Shown: positions 24,377 to 33,093, counted from the first letter of the stretch. The stretch: 64,000 nt of DNA from Erwinia sp. SLM-02 (GCF_037450285.1 NZ_JAQISN010000004.1:310001-374000), one strand, 5' to 3'. Numbers and translations are program-made. The notes: a model not told the origin generated them from the sequence alone.

Positions 24377-24611
24377 ATTGAGCCTTTTTAAGATCAATGG
24401 GGTGAGGGAACCCAGTTCAAATGTGTGACGCACCGGCCTTTTTAACCCTGGTGCATCGGTCGCTTGCGCGATTTTGCGGCATATTACCCGGTTGGGCTGC
24501 TAATGCAATGGTTAATTTTAGCGCAAACGTTATCGTCCAATAGCGCTGTTGCACCCCGGCCGTCCGGCGGTAGAATAGCGGCTGTTTGTTATTATCACTG
24601 TTGAGAATTCT

Positions 24612-24857
24612 ATGAGCGACCTTTTCGCTAACCCCGATAAGACCCTTGATGCGCTGGGCCTGCGCTGCCCGGAGCCGGTTATGATGGTGCGGAAAACCGT
24701 GCGTCATATGCAGGAAGGCGAAACGCTGCTGATTATCGCTGACGACCCGGCCACCACGCGGGATATCCCCGGTTTCTGCCGGTTTATGGAGCATACGCTG
24801 CTGGCGCAGAACACCGATGCGCTGCCGTATCGTTATCTACTGAAGAAAGGCGTATAG
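24612..24857 (+). CDS. tusA: Sulfur carrier protein TusA
   Basis: This 81-residue protein accepts persulfide sulfur from IscS and passes it to TusBCD for 2-thiouridine formation in tRNA wobble positions, with roles in molybdenum cofactor synthesis. The active Cys19 lies in LDALGLRCPEPVMMVRK (CPxP motif), at the same position as in E. coli. The family length (81) is exact. It is convergent with zntA, separated by 27 bp. Confidence 0.95.
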   Translation: MSDLFANPDKTLDALGLRCPEPVMMVRKTVRHMQEGETLLIIADDPATTRDIPGFCRFMEHTLLAQNTDALPYRYLLKKGV

Positions 24858-24884
24858 GGGAGCCTCAGCGGCTCCCCGGGTTTG

Positions 24885-27164
24885 CTATCGCCTGCGCAGC
24901 AGCCGCAGGGCGTTAGCGGTGACTAACGCCGTTGCGCCTGAATCCGCCAGCACCGCCAGCCACAGCCCGGTGATCCCCAGCAGCGTAGTCAGCAGGAATA
25001 CCACCTTCAGCCCCAGCGCAATGGTAATGTTCTGGCGAATGTTGGCGTGAGTGGCGCGCGACAGCCCGATCATGGCTGCCAGCCCGGTGAGCCGGTTATG
25101 GGTCAGCGCCGCGTCAGCCGTTTCCAGCGCCACGTCGCTGCCGCTGCCCATCGCAATACCTATCGTTGCCGCCTTCATCGCCGGCGCATCGTTGATGCCG
25201 TCGCCGACCATCGCCACCGGCTGCTGCTGATTAAGCGCACTGACCGCCGCAACCTTATCTTCCGGCAGCAGGCTGGCGCGGTAGTCAATGCCCAGCTCAC
25301 CGGCAATGGCCGCCGCCGCCCGTGGATTATCGCCGGTCAGCATCACGCCCTGAATGCCCATCGCCTTCAGTTCTGCCAGCGCGGTTCTGGCATCCTCGCG
25401 CAGGGTATCGCGCAGGGCAATCAGGCCGTACAGCTGCCGGGCATCGTGCACAATCACCACCGTATTACCCGCGCTTTCCAGCACTTCAACGGCGGAGCGA
25501 TGCGGAGCCAGCCATTCTGCATTCACCTTTGACGGTGCGCTGATTGAAAGTAAGCGATCGCCCACTATCGCTTCCACACCGCTCCCGGCCAGCGCCCGCT
25601 GTGCCGATGCGGCGGGCAGTGCCAGCTGGCGCTCTGCGGCGGCGGCAACAATGGCCTGTGCCAGCGGGTGCGAGGAGCCCTGCTCAATCGCCGCTGCCGT
25701 TGCCAGCAGCCACGCTTCATCCTGCTGTGCAAACGGCTGGATGGCGGTGACCCGGGGTTTGCCCTCGGTCAGCGTGCCGGTTTTATCAAAGGCTATCGTG
25801 CGAACACTGCCCAGACTTTCCAGCGCCGCGCCGCCTTTAATTAACGCACCGCGGCGGGTCGCCGCCGCCAGCCCGGAAGTGATGGCGGCAGGGGTGGAGA
25901 TCACCAGCGCGCACGGGCAGCCGATCAGCAGCAGGGTTAAACCCTTATAGATCCACGGCTGCCATTCCGCGCCCATCAGCAGCGGCGGTATGACGGCAAC
26001 GGCCAGTGCCAGCGCCATAATCGCCGGGGTATAGATACGGCTGAAGCGGTCGAGGAAGCGTTCAATCGGTGCACGGCGCTCTTCCGCTTCTTCAATCAGA
26101 TGCAGAATGCGGTCGATGGCGCTTTCACCCGGTTCTGAGGTGACTTCCAGCTGCACCAGGCGATCCACGCTCAGGCAGCCGGCGGCAATCGACTCGCCCT
26201 GCTGGCGTTCAACCGGGATCGATTCTCCGGTGAGTGCGCTTTCATCAAAGCTGGCAAACGGGCTGATCAATCGGGCATCCGCAGGCAGGCGTGCGCCGGC
26301 GGCGACCTCGATTTGATCACCCGGGCGCAGTGCGCTGACCTGCACGCTCTCACGACGGGTTCCGTTAATGCGCACCGCCTGGTCTGGTTTGAGCGCCATC
26401 AGCGCAGTGACGCCTTTGCGCGCCCGGCTGGCGGCAAAGGATTCCAGCCTTTCACCCAGCATAAACAGCAGCAGCACCATGGCGGCTTCGGCCGTTGCGC
26501 CAATAAACAGTGCGCCAACGGCGGCCACGGTCATTAAGGTTTCAATACTGAAGGGGGAGCCGCTGCGCATCAGGCGCAGTGCGCTGAGCGCAATCGGCCA
26601 GACGCCAATCAGCGTGGTGGCAATAAAGGCAAGCTGACCGGCGGCCGGGTTGACGCTATCAAGCAGCCAGCTGGCGGCCATCAGCACGGCCAGCAGGATC
26701 AGGCTACGGTTCTCCAGCCAGAATCCGGGAGCGGGCTGGGCGGTTTTCGCGGCGTCTGTTGCATCGCTGCGCTGAAGCTGGAAACCGGCACGGGCCACGG
26801 CTTTCTCAACGTCATTGCGCACGTCACCGTTGGCATCCACCACCAGTTTTTCGCTGGAAAAGACCACGCGGGCGTTATCCACGCTGCTTAACTGCCGCAC
26901 GGCCGTTTCCACTTTTCGCGCGCAGCTCGGGCAGTCCATCCCCTGAATCAGCCAGCTGTAGCGGGCGAGTCCCGTTTGCCTGTCGTCCTCGTCGTCGGCG
27001 GTGTCACCTGAACTGCAGGCGGCATCGCTGCAGCAGGGCGCTTCTACGCCGGCTGCGCCGATCGCGGTGATTTTGCGGATAACGGGACGTGTGGCTGAAC
27101 TGCTGCAGCCGTGCTGATGGGGGGCGTGGTCGTGACCACAGCTGCAAGAAGAATGCGAGTGCAT
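24885..27164 (-). CDS. zntA: Zn(II)/Cd(II)/Pb(II)-exporting P1B-type ATPase
   Basis: This 759-residue inner-membrane metal pump has a His/Cys-rich leader (MHSHSSCSCGHDHAPHQHGC), a CCSDAACSS cluster, and a metal-binding domain with GMDCPSCARK. Then come the transmembrane metal site GCPCALVIS, the phosphorylation site FDKTGTLTEG (phospho-Asp), the TGDNPRAAAAIAGELG and GDGINDAPAMKAA nucleotide/hinge motifs, and a C-terminal DSGATALVTANALRLLRRR that matches E. coli ZntA closely. ATG 27164, preceded by AGGAGGC, is chosen because the -10 box lies at 27213-27218, so transcription starts near 27206 and an in-frame ATG at 27209 would not be in the mRNA. Regulation by ZntR is predicted. Confidence 0.95.
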   Translation of the reverse strand: MHSHSSCSCGHDHAPHQHGCSSSATRPVIRKITAIGAAGVEAPCCSDAACSSGDTADDEDDRQTGLARYSWLIQGMDCPSCARKVETAVRQLSSVDNARVVFSSEKLVVDANGDVRNDVEKAVARAGFQLQRSDATDAAKTAQPAPGFWLENRSLILLAVLMAASWLLDSVNPAAGQLAFIATTLIGVWPIALSALRLMRSGSPFSIETLMTVAAVGALFIGATAEAAMVLLLFMLGERLESFAASRARKGVTALMALKPDQAVRINGTRRESVQVSALRPGDQIEVAAGARLPADARLISPFASFDESALTGESIPVERQQGESIAAGCLSVDRLVQLEVTSEPGESAIDRILHLIEEAEERRAPIERFLDRFSRIYTPAIMALALAVAVIPPLLMGAEWQPWIYKGLTLLLIGCPCALVISTPAAITSGLAAATRRGALIKGGAALESLGSVRTIAFDKTGTLTEGKPRVTAIQPFAQQDEAWLLATAAAIEQGSSHPLAQAIVAAAAERQLALPAASAQRALAGSGVEAIVGDRLLSISAPSKVNAEWLAPHRSAVEVLESAGNTVVIVHDARQLYGLIALRDTLREDARTALAELKAMGIQGVMLTGDNPRAAAAIAGELGIDYRASLLPEDKVAAVSALNQQQPVAMVGDGINDAPAMKAATIGIAMGSGSDVALETADAALTHNRLTGLAAMIGLSRATHANIRQNITIALGLKVVFLLTTLLGITGLWLAVLADSGATALVTANALRLLRRR

Positions 27165-27212
27165 AGCGCCTCCTGAATGAGAGCGGCGGGCGTCAGTGCC
27201 CGCCATCACGCT

Positions 27213-27244
27213 ATCTTACACTCTGGAGTCCACTCCAGAGTCAA
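27213..27244 (-). promoter_or_regulatory. zntA promoter with ZntR operator
   Basis: On the minus strand TTGACT (27244-27239) and TAAGAT (27218-27213) are separated by exactly 20 bp. That overlong spacer is typical of MerR-family promoters, and it contains most of a perfect inverted repeat (ACTCTGGAGT and ACTCCAGAGT, 27220-27241). This matches the E. coli zntA promoter, where ZntR with Zn(II) untwists the DNA to activate transcription. Confidence 0.92.
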
Positions 27245-27247
27245 GCC

Positions 27248-27874
27248 CTACAGCCACAGCGAGCGCACAATCATAAAGTGGCCGGCAAAATAGCAGGCGG
27301 CGATAATCGCCCGATCGGCATTAAAGCGATGGCGATAGTGGCTCACCAGCCAGACGATATTGGCCAGCAGCAGCAGGGAGGCACCCACCATCAGCGTAAA
27401 GCTGTAGTCGGTTGGGCGGAATACATACAGCTCGGCGCTCAGCCAGACCATCAGCAGCGTGATGCCAATAAAGGTACACACCGGCCAGCGCAGCTCCTCC
27501 AGCCGGCTCCAGACCGTGGCAATCAGCAGGCCGCCAATAATCAGCAGCGCCAGCGGCAGCGGCCAGAAAAAGCTCAGCGTCATCTGGCTGGCGAAGAACA
27601 GGGTGTACAGCAGATGAGAAAGGAAAAAGGCGCCAATGGCATACAGCATGCGCCGTTCGGGCAGCAGGGTCAGGGCATCGCCAAGCAGCGTTGCCAGCAG
27701 GCCAAGCAGGATCAGATAGTCGGTGGTTTTCAGTACGGGGGCCTGCCAGGCCCAGGCCAACAACAGTAATAACGTGACGGGCTTAAACACCCAGCGCTGC
27801 CACTGCGGGCCGCGATAAGAGGCATCAACATATAACCAGCCGGAAAACAGGACTGCGAGAAATGACCAAATCAT
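27248..27874 (-). CDS. yhhN: YhhN family membrane protein
   Basis: This 208-residue protein has about seven or eight membrane helices and belongs to the YhhN/TMEM86 family. The animal member TMEM86B is a lysoplasmalogenase; the bacterial role is not established. Family features are FKPVTLLLLLAWAW, LLGDALTLLPERRMLYAIGAFFLSHLLYTLFF and a C-terminal ACYFAGHFMIVRSL. It ends 84 bp before the zntA start, just 4 bp beyond the ZntR promoter's -35, so zntA can also receive read-through. It is divergent from yhhM. Confidence 0.85.
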   Translation of the reverse strand: MIWSFLAVLFSGWLYVDASYRGPQWQRWVFKPVTLLLLLAWAWQAPVLKTTDYLILLGLLATLLGDALTLLPERRMLYAIGAFFLSHLLYTLFFASQMTLSFFWPLPLALLIIGGLLIATVWSRLEELRWPVCTFIGITLLMVWLSAELYVFRPTDYSFTLMVGASLLLLANIVWLVSHYRHRFNADRAIIAACYFAGHFMIVRSLWL

Positions 27875-28012
27875 AAATTTTTCCCTGTATTGACGAAAAA
27901 CTCCACAACTCAGCTCAGTTTAGGTTACCTGACAGCGGTGTGACAATCATCCTGGTCCGGTTGTATGCTTATCCCGTGCTGTTCACGCTACCTCCCCGGA
28001 GAAACCCGTTCT

Positions 28013-28378
28013 ATGAAGCCGCCGTTGATTTTTCTTATTGTGATTGCGCTGATCGCCGTGCTGGCAACGCGGCAGTTTATCAAGCAGCGGCGGGAAAATG
28101 CCGCCAACGACGCCTCGCCCGTGCGCAGCCTGATGGTGGAAGTGAAAACCAAGCGGGAGTATCTGGCCCCGGATCGGCGCTCACGCCAGCGCGACCAGAT
28201 CCCGGTGGAGGACTGGCGCTATGAAGCGTGGTTTCATCCGCTGAATGGCGCAGAGGTGATTAAGCTGGCGCTGAGCGCCGGTGATTACCATCGGCTCGAC
28301 AAAGGCAGCCGTGGTGAACTGCAGGTACAGGGAACGCGCTTTATCCGTTTCACTCCCTGTACGGCTTCCGACTGTTAA
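28013..28378 (+). CDS. yhhM: DUF2500 protein YhhM
   Basis: This 121-residue protein has an N-terminal membrane anchor (PPLIFLIVIALIAVLATRQF) and a small soluble domain with EVKTKREYLAPDRRSRQRDQIP, YEAWFHP, LALSAGDYHRLDKGSRGELQVQGTRFIRF. These agree with E. coli YhhM (DUF2500, about 119 residues) in both sequence and position. Its function is unknown. The start at 28013 (MKPPLIFLI) matches the E. coli form better than the upstream in-frame ATG. Confidence 0.85.
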   Translation: MKPPLIFLIVIALIAVLATRQFIKQRRENAANDASPVRSLMVEVKTKREYLAPDRRSRQRDQIPVEDWRYEAWFHPLNGAEVIKLALSAGDYHRLDKGSRGELQVQGTRFIRFTPCTASDC

Positions 28379-28430
28379 CAGCATGGTGAAGCGCTGCCAG
28401 CAGCCTGCGGTTGCTTTTGCCGCCGGGTGA

Positions 28431-28700
28431 CTACTGTTTCGGGAAGTTTTTCTTCTGCCAGGCGAGCAGCTCAAACACGCCGAAGAAGAAAATTTTCGCC
28501 TGAGTGAAACCGCTCAGCTTCGGTGACTCTTTCGGCTGCGTTGAGCGCATCAGCACCAGCTGTAAGCCGTGCATGATAACCATAAAGAACAGCGCAACGT
28601 TAACGAAGTGGGTCAGCGGTTTAGGGAACGGGTGCACCACATTCAGCAGTAAAAAACCCCAGACAAAGACCATCAGCAGGCGGCCTGCATTAATTAACAT
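28431..28700 (-). CDS. yhhL: DUF1145 membrane protein YhhL
   Basis: This 89-residue inner-membrane protein has two or three helices (INAGRLLMVFVWGFLLLNVV; LTHFVNVALFFMVIMHGLQLVLM), the same length as E. coli YhhL. Its function is unknown. It is 39 bp downstream of rsmD and probably cotranscribed with it. ATG 28700 (MLINAGRLL) gives the family length. Confidence 0.85.
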   Translation of the reverse strand: MLINAGRLLMVFVWGFLLLNVVHPFPKPLTHFVNVALFFMVIMHGLQLVLMRSTQPKESPKLSGFTQAKIFFFGVFELLAWQKKNFPKQ

Positions 28701-28739
28701 GTTGATTCTCCGTGCCTGTGTTGCAGGCAATAGTATTAA

Positions 28740-29345
28740 TTACGCCTCTGCGGGCGAAAGCTCAGCAACGGCGTGTCGGATATACAGGCGGTAAGCGACC
28801 TGACCGGCAACTTTCTCGCGATGCAGCTGCCAGTTCACCGGCACCGGCGGCAGGCCATGCTCAACTTCATTCTCGACGTAGATCAGGGCTTCATCGCTCA
28901 GCCAGCCGTTGTTTTCCAGCAGGGTGACGGTGTCTTCCAGCAGCCCTTTGCGGAAAGGGGGATCGATAAACACCAGGTGATGCGCCTCGCCTTTCTGCGC
29001 GAGAAACTGCAGCGTGTTGGTGTTGACGACCCGACCGTTTTTCGCCCCCAGGGTGGCGAGGTTCTTTTCCAGCTGTTGTGCAACCGGGCGCTCCAGCTCC
29101 AGTAGCGTGGCACTGGCGGCATGGCGCGAAAGCGCCTCCAGGCCCAGCGCGCCGCTTCCGGCATAACAGTCGAGGCATCTGGCTTCCTGGATATCGGAGG
29201 CCAGCCAGTTAAACAGCGTCTCACGGACGCGATCCGTCGTGGGGCGCAGGCCCGCGCTGTCGGGAACCGGCAGCTTACGGCCTCGCCAGATGCCCCCAAT
29301 AATACGTATTTGCCCGGCTGCGCCGCTGCGGGTTTTCTTCATCAT
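28740..29345 (-). CDS. rsmD: 16S rRNA (guanine966-N2)-methyltransferase
   Basis: This 201-residue SAM-dependent enzyme methylates G966 of 16S rRNA. The SAM motif I is LDCYAGSGALGLEALSR, the catalytic motif IV is FIDPPFRKGLLE (DPPF), and GQIRIIGGIWRGRKLPVPDS.GLRPTTDRVRETLFNWL is the family's N-terminal hallmark. Two adjacent ATG codons (29345, 29342) are possible starts; the second gives MKKTRSG, like E. coli. It is divergent from ftsY, as in E. coli. Confidence 0.95.
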   Translation of the reverse strand: MMKKTRSGAAGQIRIIGGIWRGRKLPVPDSAGLRPTTDRVRETLFNWLASDIQEARCLDCYAGSGALGLEALSRHAASATLLELERPVAQQLEKNLATLGAKNGRVVNTNTLQFLAQKGEAHHLVFIDPPFRKGLLEDTVTLLENNGWLSDEALIYVENEVEHGLPPVPVNWQLHREKVAGQVAYRLYIRHAVAELSPAEA

Positions 29346-29462
29346 CGTACTGAACTCTTAATAATTTGTTGCACAGTTTAACGGGCTAACCGGGCTGAGG
29401 AAACGTAAAAAGGGAACTGTAATGCACTCAACAGAAAGTGTTAGACTAAGGGATTGATTAGG

Positions 29463-29512
29463 CTGTCTCCCGCAACCGCACTGTGGCGCCCGTGTGCGGT
29501 TGCGAGAGACAG
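29463..29512. other. Large inverted repeat upstream of ftsY
   Basis: CTGTCTC (29463-29469) pairs with GAGACAG (29506-29512), and CGCAACCGCAC (29471-29481) pairs with GTGCGGTTGCG (29494-29504). There is one mismatch and a 12-base loop; a TTTT run follows. It would make an 18-bp stem in the ftsY leader and could be a terminator, an attenuator or a structured 5' UTR. Confidence 0.6.
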
Positions 29513-29567
29513 TTTTCGCTTATTTTTGGACCGGAACGGTTTTTCCCGCGAGGAGTGTGGTTGCACC

Positions 29568-31415
29568 ATGGCAAAGAATAAAAAACGTGGCTTTTTTTCC
29601 TGGCTTGGTCTGGGGCGTGAAGACAAGGCACAGCAGGAAGAAGTAAAAGAAACGTTAGACCCGCAACCTTCAGCTGATTCTGCGGCCGAAGCGAAAGCCG
29701 CTGCCCGTGCTGAAGCCGAAGCCGCCGCCCGTGCCGAAGCGGAAGCCGCTGCCCGTGCTGAATCTGAAGCCGCCGCCCGTGCTGAAGTGGAAGCCGCTGC
29801 CCGTGCAGAAGCCGAAGCTGTCGCCCGTGCCGAAGCGGAAGCTGCCGCCCGTGCTGAAGCCGAAGCCGCCGCTCGTGCTGAAGCGGAAGCCGCCGCTCGT
29901 GCTGAAGCGGAAGCCGCCGCTCGTGCTGAAGCGGAAGCCGCTGCCCGCGCTGAAGCCGAAGCCGCTGCCCGCGCTGAAGCGGAAGCCGCTGCCCGTGCTG
30001 AATCTGAAGCCGCTGTCCGCGCTGAAGCCGAAGCTGCCGCCCGTGCAGAAGCGGAAGCCGCCGCTCGTGCTGAAGCCGAAGCCGCCGTTCGTGCTGAAGC
30101 GGAAGCCGCCGCTCGTGCTGAAGCGGAAGCCGCCGCTCGTGCTGAAGCGGAAGCCGCTGCCCGTGCTGAATCTGAAGCCGCTGCCCGCGCCGAAGCGGAA
30201 GCCGCTGTCCGCGCTGAAGCCGAAGCCGCTGCCCGTGCCGAAGCGGAAGCTGCTGCCCGTACTGAATCTGAAGCCGCAGCCCGCGCCGAAGCGGAAGCTG
30301 CTGCCCGCGCTGAAGCGGAAGCTGCCGCTCGTGCTGAATCTGAAGCTGCTGCCCGTGCGGAAGCCGAAGCTGCCGCCCGCGCTGAAGCCGAAGCTGCCGC
30401 CCGTGCCGAAGCGGAAGCTGCCGCTCGTGCTGAATCTGAAGCCGCTGCCCGCGCCGAAGCGGAAGCCGCTACCGTCGAGCAGGCTCGCCCGACGAAGGAA
30501 GGCTTCTTTGCCCGCCTGAAGCGCAGCCTGGTGAAAACCCGTCAGAACCTCGGTTCCGGCTTTATCGGCCTGTTCCGCGGCAAAAAAATTGATGACGATC
30601 TGTTTGAAGAGCTGGAAGAGCAGCTGCTGATCGCCGATGTTGGGGTGGAAACCACCCGCCGAATTATCGCTAACCTGACCGCTCAGGCCAGCCGTAAAGA
30701 ACTGCGCGATGCTGAAGCGCTGTACGGTCTGCTGAAAACCGAAATGGCAGGTATTCTGTCAACCGTTGAGTCGCCGCTGGACGTCAGTGGCAAAACGCCG
30801 TTTGTGATCCTGATGGTTGGGGTTAACGGCGTGGGTAAAACCACGACGATTGGTAAACTGGCGCGCCAGTTCCAGGCCGAGGGCAAATCGGTGATGCTGG
30901 CGGCGGGCGATACCTTCCGCGCGGCGGCGGTGGAACAGCTGCAGGTGTGGGGCCAGCGCAATAATATTCCGGTCGTGGCTCAGCATACCGGTGCGGATTC
31001 CGCCTCGGTGATCTTTGACGCCATTCAGGCGGCGAAAGCGCGCGGTGTGGACGTGCTGATTGCCGATACGGCCGGTCGTCTGCAGAATAAATCGCATCTG
31101 ATGGAAGAGCTGAAGAAAATCACCCGCGTGATGAAGAAGCTGGATGAAGATGCACCGCATGAGGTTATGCTGACAATTGATGCCAGCACCGGACAGAATG
31201 CGATCAGCCAGACTAAACTGTTCCATGAAGCCGTTGGCCTGACCGGCATTACGCTGACCAAGCTGGACGGCACGGCGAAGGGGGGCGTGATCTTCTCGGT
31301 GGCCGACCAGTTTAACATTCCTATTCGCTATATTGGCGTAGGTGAAAGTATTGAAGACTTGCGATCGTTTAAAGCTGACGATTTTATAGAGGCACTATTT
31401 GCCCGAGAGGATTAA
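29568..31415 (+). CDS. ftsY: Signal recognition particle receptor FtsY with expanded Ala/Glu/Arg repeats
   Basis: This 615-residue SRP receptor GTPase docks ribosome-nascent chain-SRP complexes at the membrane; E. coli FtsY is 497 residues. The order is a lipid-binding N terminus (MAKNKKRGFFSWLGLG), an acidic/alanine A domain made almost wholly of tandem AEAEAAAR units (residues about 40-301, 32.75 units of 24 bp), then the N domain (FFARLKRSLVKTRQNLGSGF). The G domain has GVNGVGKTTTIGKLA (about 418-431), DTFRAAAVEQL, DTAGR at about 500 and TKLDG at about 564. ATG 29568 follows AGGAGTGTGG. It heads the conserved ftsY-ftsE-ftsX cluster, with ftsE 6 bp downstream. Confidence 0.95.
   Translation: MAKNKKRGFFSWLGLGREDKAQQEEVKETLDPQPSADSAAEAKAAARAEAEAAARAEAEAAARAESEAAARAEVEAAARAEAEAVARAEAEAAARAEAEAAARAEAEAAARAEAEAAARAEAEAAARAEAEAAARAEAEAAARAESEAAVRAEAEAAARAEAEAAARAEAEAAVRAEAEAAARAEAEAAARAEAEAAARAESEAAARAEAEAAVRAEAEAAARAEAEAAARTESEAAARAEAEAAARAEAEAAARAESEAAARAEAEAAARAEAEAAARAEAEAAARAESEAAARAEAEAATVEQARPTKEGFFARLKRSLVKTRQNLGSGFIGLFRGKKIDDDLFEELEEQLLIADVGVETTRRIIANLTAQASRKELRDAEALYGLLKTEMAGILSTVESPLDVSGKTPFVILMVGVNGVGKTTTIGKLARQFQAEGKSVMLAAGDTFRAAAVEQLQVWGQRNNIPVVAQHTGADSASVIFDAIQAAKARGVDVLIADTAGRLQNKSHLMEELKKITRVMKKLDEDAPHEVMLTIDASTGQNAISQTKLFHEAVGLTGITLTKLDGTAKGGVIFSVADQFNIPIRYIGVGESIEDLRSFKADDFIEALFARED
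29685..30470 (+). repeat. 24-bp tandem repeat array inside ftsY
   Basis: There are about 33 in-frame copies of a 24-bp unit encoding AEAEAAAR, with variants AESEAAAR, AEVEAAAR, AEAEAVAR, TESEAAAR and forms ending AAVR. Codon-level variation (GCC/GCG, GAA kept; CGT/CGC) shows groups of near-identical neighbouring units, consistent with recent slippage or unequal exchange. Confidence 0.95.
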
Positions 31416-31421
31416 TTTAGG

Positions 31422-32090
31422 ATGATTCGCTTTGAAGAAGTCAGTAAGGCTTATCTCGGCGGTCGGCAAGCGCTGCAGGGGGTTGATTTTCATCTTCGCC
31501 CCGGCGAAATGGCGTTTCTGACCGGACATTCCGGGGCAGGGAAAAGCACCTTGCTGAAGCTGATTTGTGGCATTGAGCGCCCGAGTGCCGGGCATATCTG
31601 GTTCAGCGGCCACGATATCAGCCGTCTGAAAAGCCGCGAAGTGCCGTTTCTGCGCCGTCAGATCGGCATGATATTCCAGGATCACCATCTGCTGATGGAT
31701 CGGTCAGTCTATGACAACGTGGCGATCCCGCTAATTATTGCCGGAGCCAGCGGTGAGGATATTCGCCGCCGCGTCTCGGCCGCGCTGGATAAGGTCGGCC
31801 TGCTCGACAAAGCGAAGAGTTTCCCCATTCAGCTTTCCGGGGGCGAACAGCAGCGCGTGGGCATCGCCCGTGCGGTGGTGAATAAACCCGCGGTGCTGCT
31901 GGCGGATGAACCCACCGGTAACCTTGATGAAGCGCTGTCGGAAGACATCCTGCGGCTGTTTGAAGAGTTCAACCGCGTGGGCGTCACCGTGTTAATGGCC
32001 ACCCATGACATGGGGCTGATTGCTCGCCGCAACTACCGCCTGATGACGCTGAACCAGGGACGTCTGCACGGAGGTTATCGTGGTGAATAA
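31422..32090 (+). CDS. ftsE: Cell division ATP-binding protein FtsE
   Basis: This 222-residue ABC ATPase works with FtsX to activate peptidoglycan hydrolases at the septum through EnvC. Walker A is TGHSGAGKSTLLK (34-46), the Q-loop is GMIFQDHHLLMDRSVYDNVAIPL, the signature is LSGGEQQRVGIARAV, Walker B is VLLADEPTGNLDE and the switch His is in MATHDMGL. These match E. coli FtsE, which is also 222 residues. It overlaps ftsX by 8 bp. Confidence 0.95.
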   Translation: MIRFEEVSKAYLGGRQALQGVDFHLRPGEMAFLTGHSGAGKSTLLKLICGIERPSAGHIWFSGHDISRLKSREVPFLRRQIGMIFQDHHLLMDRSVYDNVAIPLIIAGASGEDIRRRVSAALDKVGLLDKAKSFPIQLSGGEQQRVGIARAVVNKPAVLLADEPTGNLDEALSEDILRLFEEFNRVGVTVLMATHDMGLIARRNYRLMTLNQGRLHGGYRGE

Positions 32091-33072
32091 ACGTAACGCC
32101 CGCCCGGCATCGGCGAAGGCCGCTAAGCCTAAAATGCCGTCAAAAAGCAAAGCGCTAAAGGGCGGCTGGCAGGAGCAGTGGCGCTATGCGATGCGCGGCT
32201 CGCTGTCTGAAATGTGGCGTCAGCCGCTGGCTACGCTGCTGACGGTGATGGTGATCGCCATCTCCCTGACCCTGCCGAGCGTGTGCTATATGGTGTGGAA
32301 AAACGTCAGCACCGCGGCAGACCAGTGGTATCCGGCTCCGCAGCTCACCGTGTATTTCAGCAAAACGCTGGATGACGATGCGGCTGAAGGGGTGGTGGCG
32401 AAGCTGAAGGCCGAGGACGGCGTGGATAAAGTGAATTATCTGTCGCGGGAAGAGGCGCTGGGCGAGTTCCGTAACTGGTCCGGCTTCGGTGGTGCGATGG
32501 ATATGCTGGAGCAAAATCCGCTGCCGGCGGTGGCGATTATCACCCCGAAGCTGAACTTCCAGAGCTCCAACACTATGGACAGCCTGCGCGATCGGGTGTC
32601 GAAAGTGGAAGGCGTGGATGAAGTGAAAATGGATGACAGCTGGTTTGCGCGGCTGGCTGCGCTGACCGGGCTGGTCGGGCAGGTGGCGGCGATGATCGGC
32701 GTTCTAATGATCGTGGCGGTCTTCCTGGTGATCGGCAACAGCGTGCGCCTGAGCATCTTTGCCCGCCGCGATACGATCAACGTGCAGAAGCTGATCGGCG
32801 CGACCGATGGCTTTGTGCTGCGCCCGTTCCTGTACGGTGGCGCGCTGCTGGGGTTCTGCGGGGCGCTGCTCTCGCTGGTGCTGTCCGGCGTGCTGGTACT
32901 GCGGCTGGAGTCCGTTGTGGCGCAGGTGGCAACGGTGTTCGGGACCACCTTCGTGCTGCACGGCATGACGTGGGATGAAAGCCTGCTGCTGCTGCTGATT
33001 GCCGCAATGATCGGCTGGATTGCCGCCTGGCTGGCGACCGTACAACATTTACGCCGATTTACGCCGCAGTAA
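32083..33072 (+). CDS. ftsX: Cell division membrane protein FtsX
   Basis: This 329-residue, four-helix inner-membrane partner of FtsE has a large periplasmic loop that recruits EnvC. The N-terminal cytoplasmic tail is short and Lys/Ala-rich. Helix 1 is FATLLTVMVIAISLTLP-like (LATLLTVMVIAISLTLPSVCYMVWKN). The loop has YLSREEALGEFRNWSGFGGAMDMLEQNPLPA, and MDDSWFARLAALTGLVG and IGNSVRLSIFARRDTINVQKLIGATDGF lead into the later helices. The likely start is the second of two consecutive GTG codons (32083), which gives MNKR as in E. coli and sits after GGAGG (32070-32074). Confidence 0.93.
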   Translation: MNKRNARPASAKAAKPKMPSKSKALKGGWQEQWRYAMRGSLSEMWRQPLATLLTVMVIAISLTLPSVCYMVWKNVSTAADQWYPAPQLTVYFSKTLDDDAAEGVVAKLKAEDGVDKVNYLSREEALGEFRNWSGFGGAMDMLEQNPLPAVAIITPKLNFQSSNTMDSLRDRVSKVEGVDEVKMDDSWFARLAALTGLVGQVAAMIGVLMIVAVFLVIGNSVRLSIFARRDTINVQKLIGATDGFVLRPFLYGGALLGFCGALLSLVLSGVLVLRLESVVAQVATVFGTTFVLHGMTWDESLLLLLIAAMIGWIAAWLATVQHLRRFTPQ

Positions 33073-33093
33073 CCCCTCTACACGTTTTTTTGA

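Noticed and set aside
29685..30470. Tandem repeats as a possible CRISPR array
   Set aside because: The units are contiguous 24-bp coding repeats with no unique spacers and keep the ftsY frame.
29707..30519. 270-codon open frame overlapping the ftsY repeats in another frame (Pro/Lys/Leu-rich)
   Set aside because: It exists only because the 24-bp repeat lacks stops in that frame; the ftsY frame is fixed by the conserved GTPase domain.
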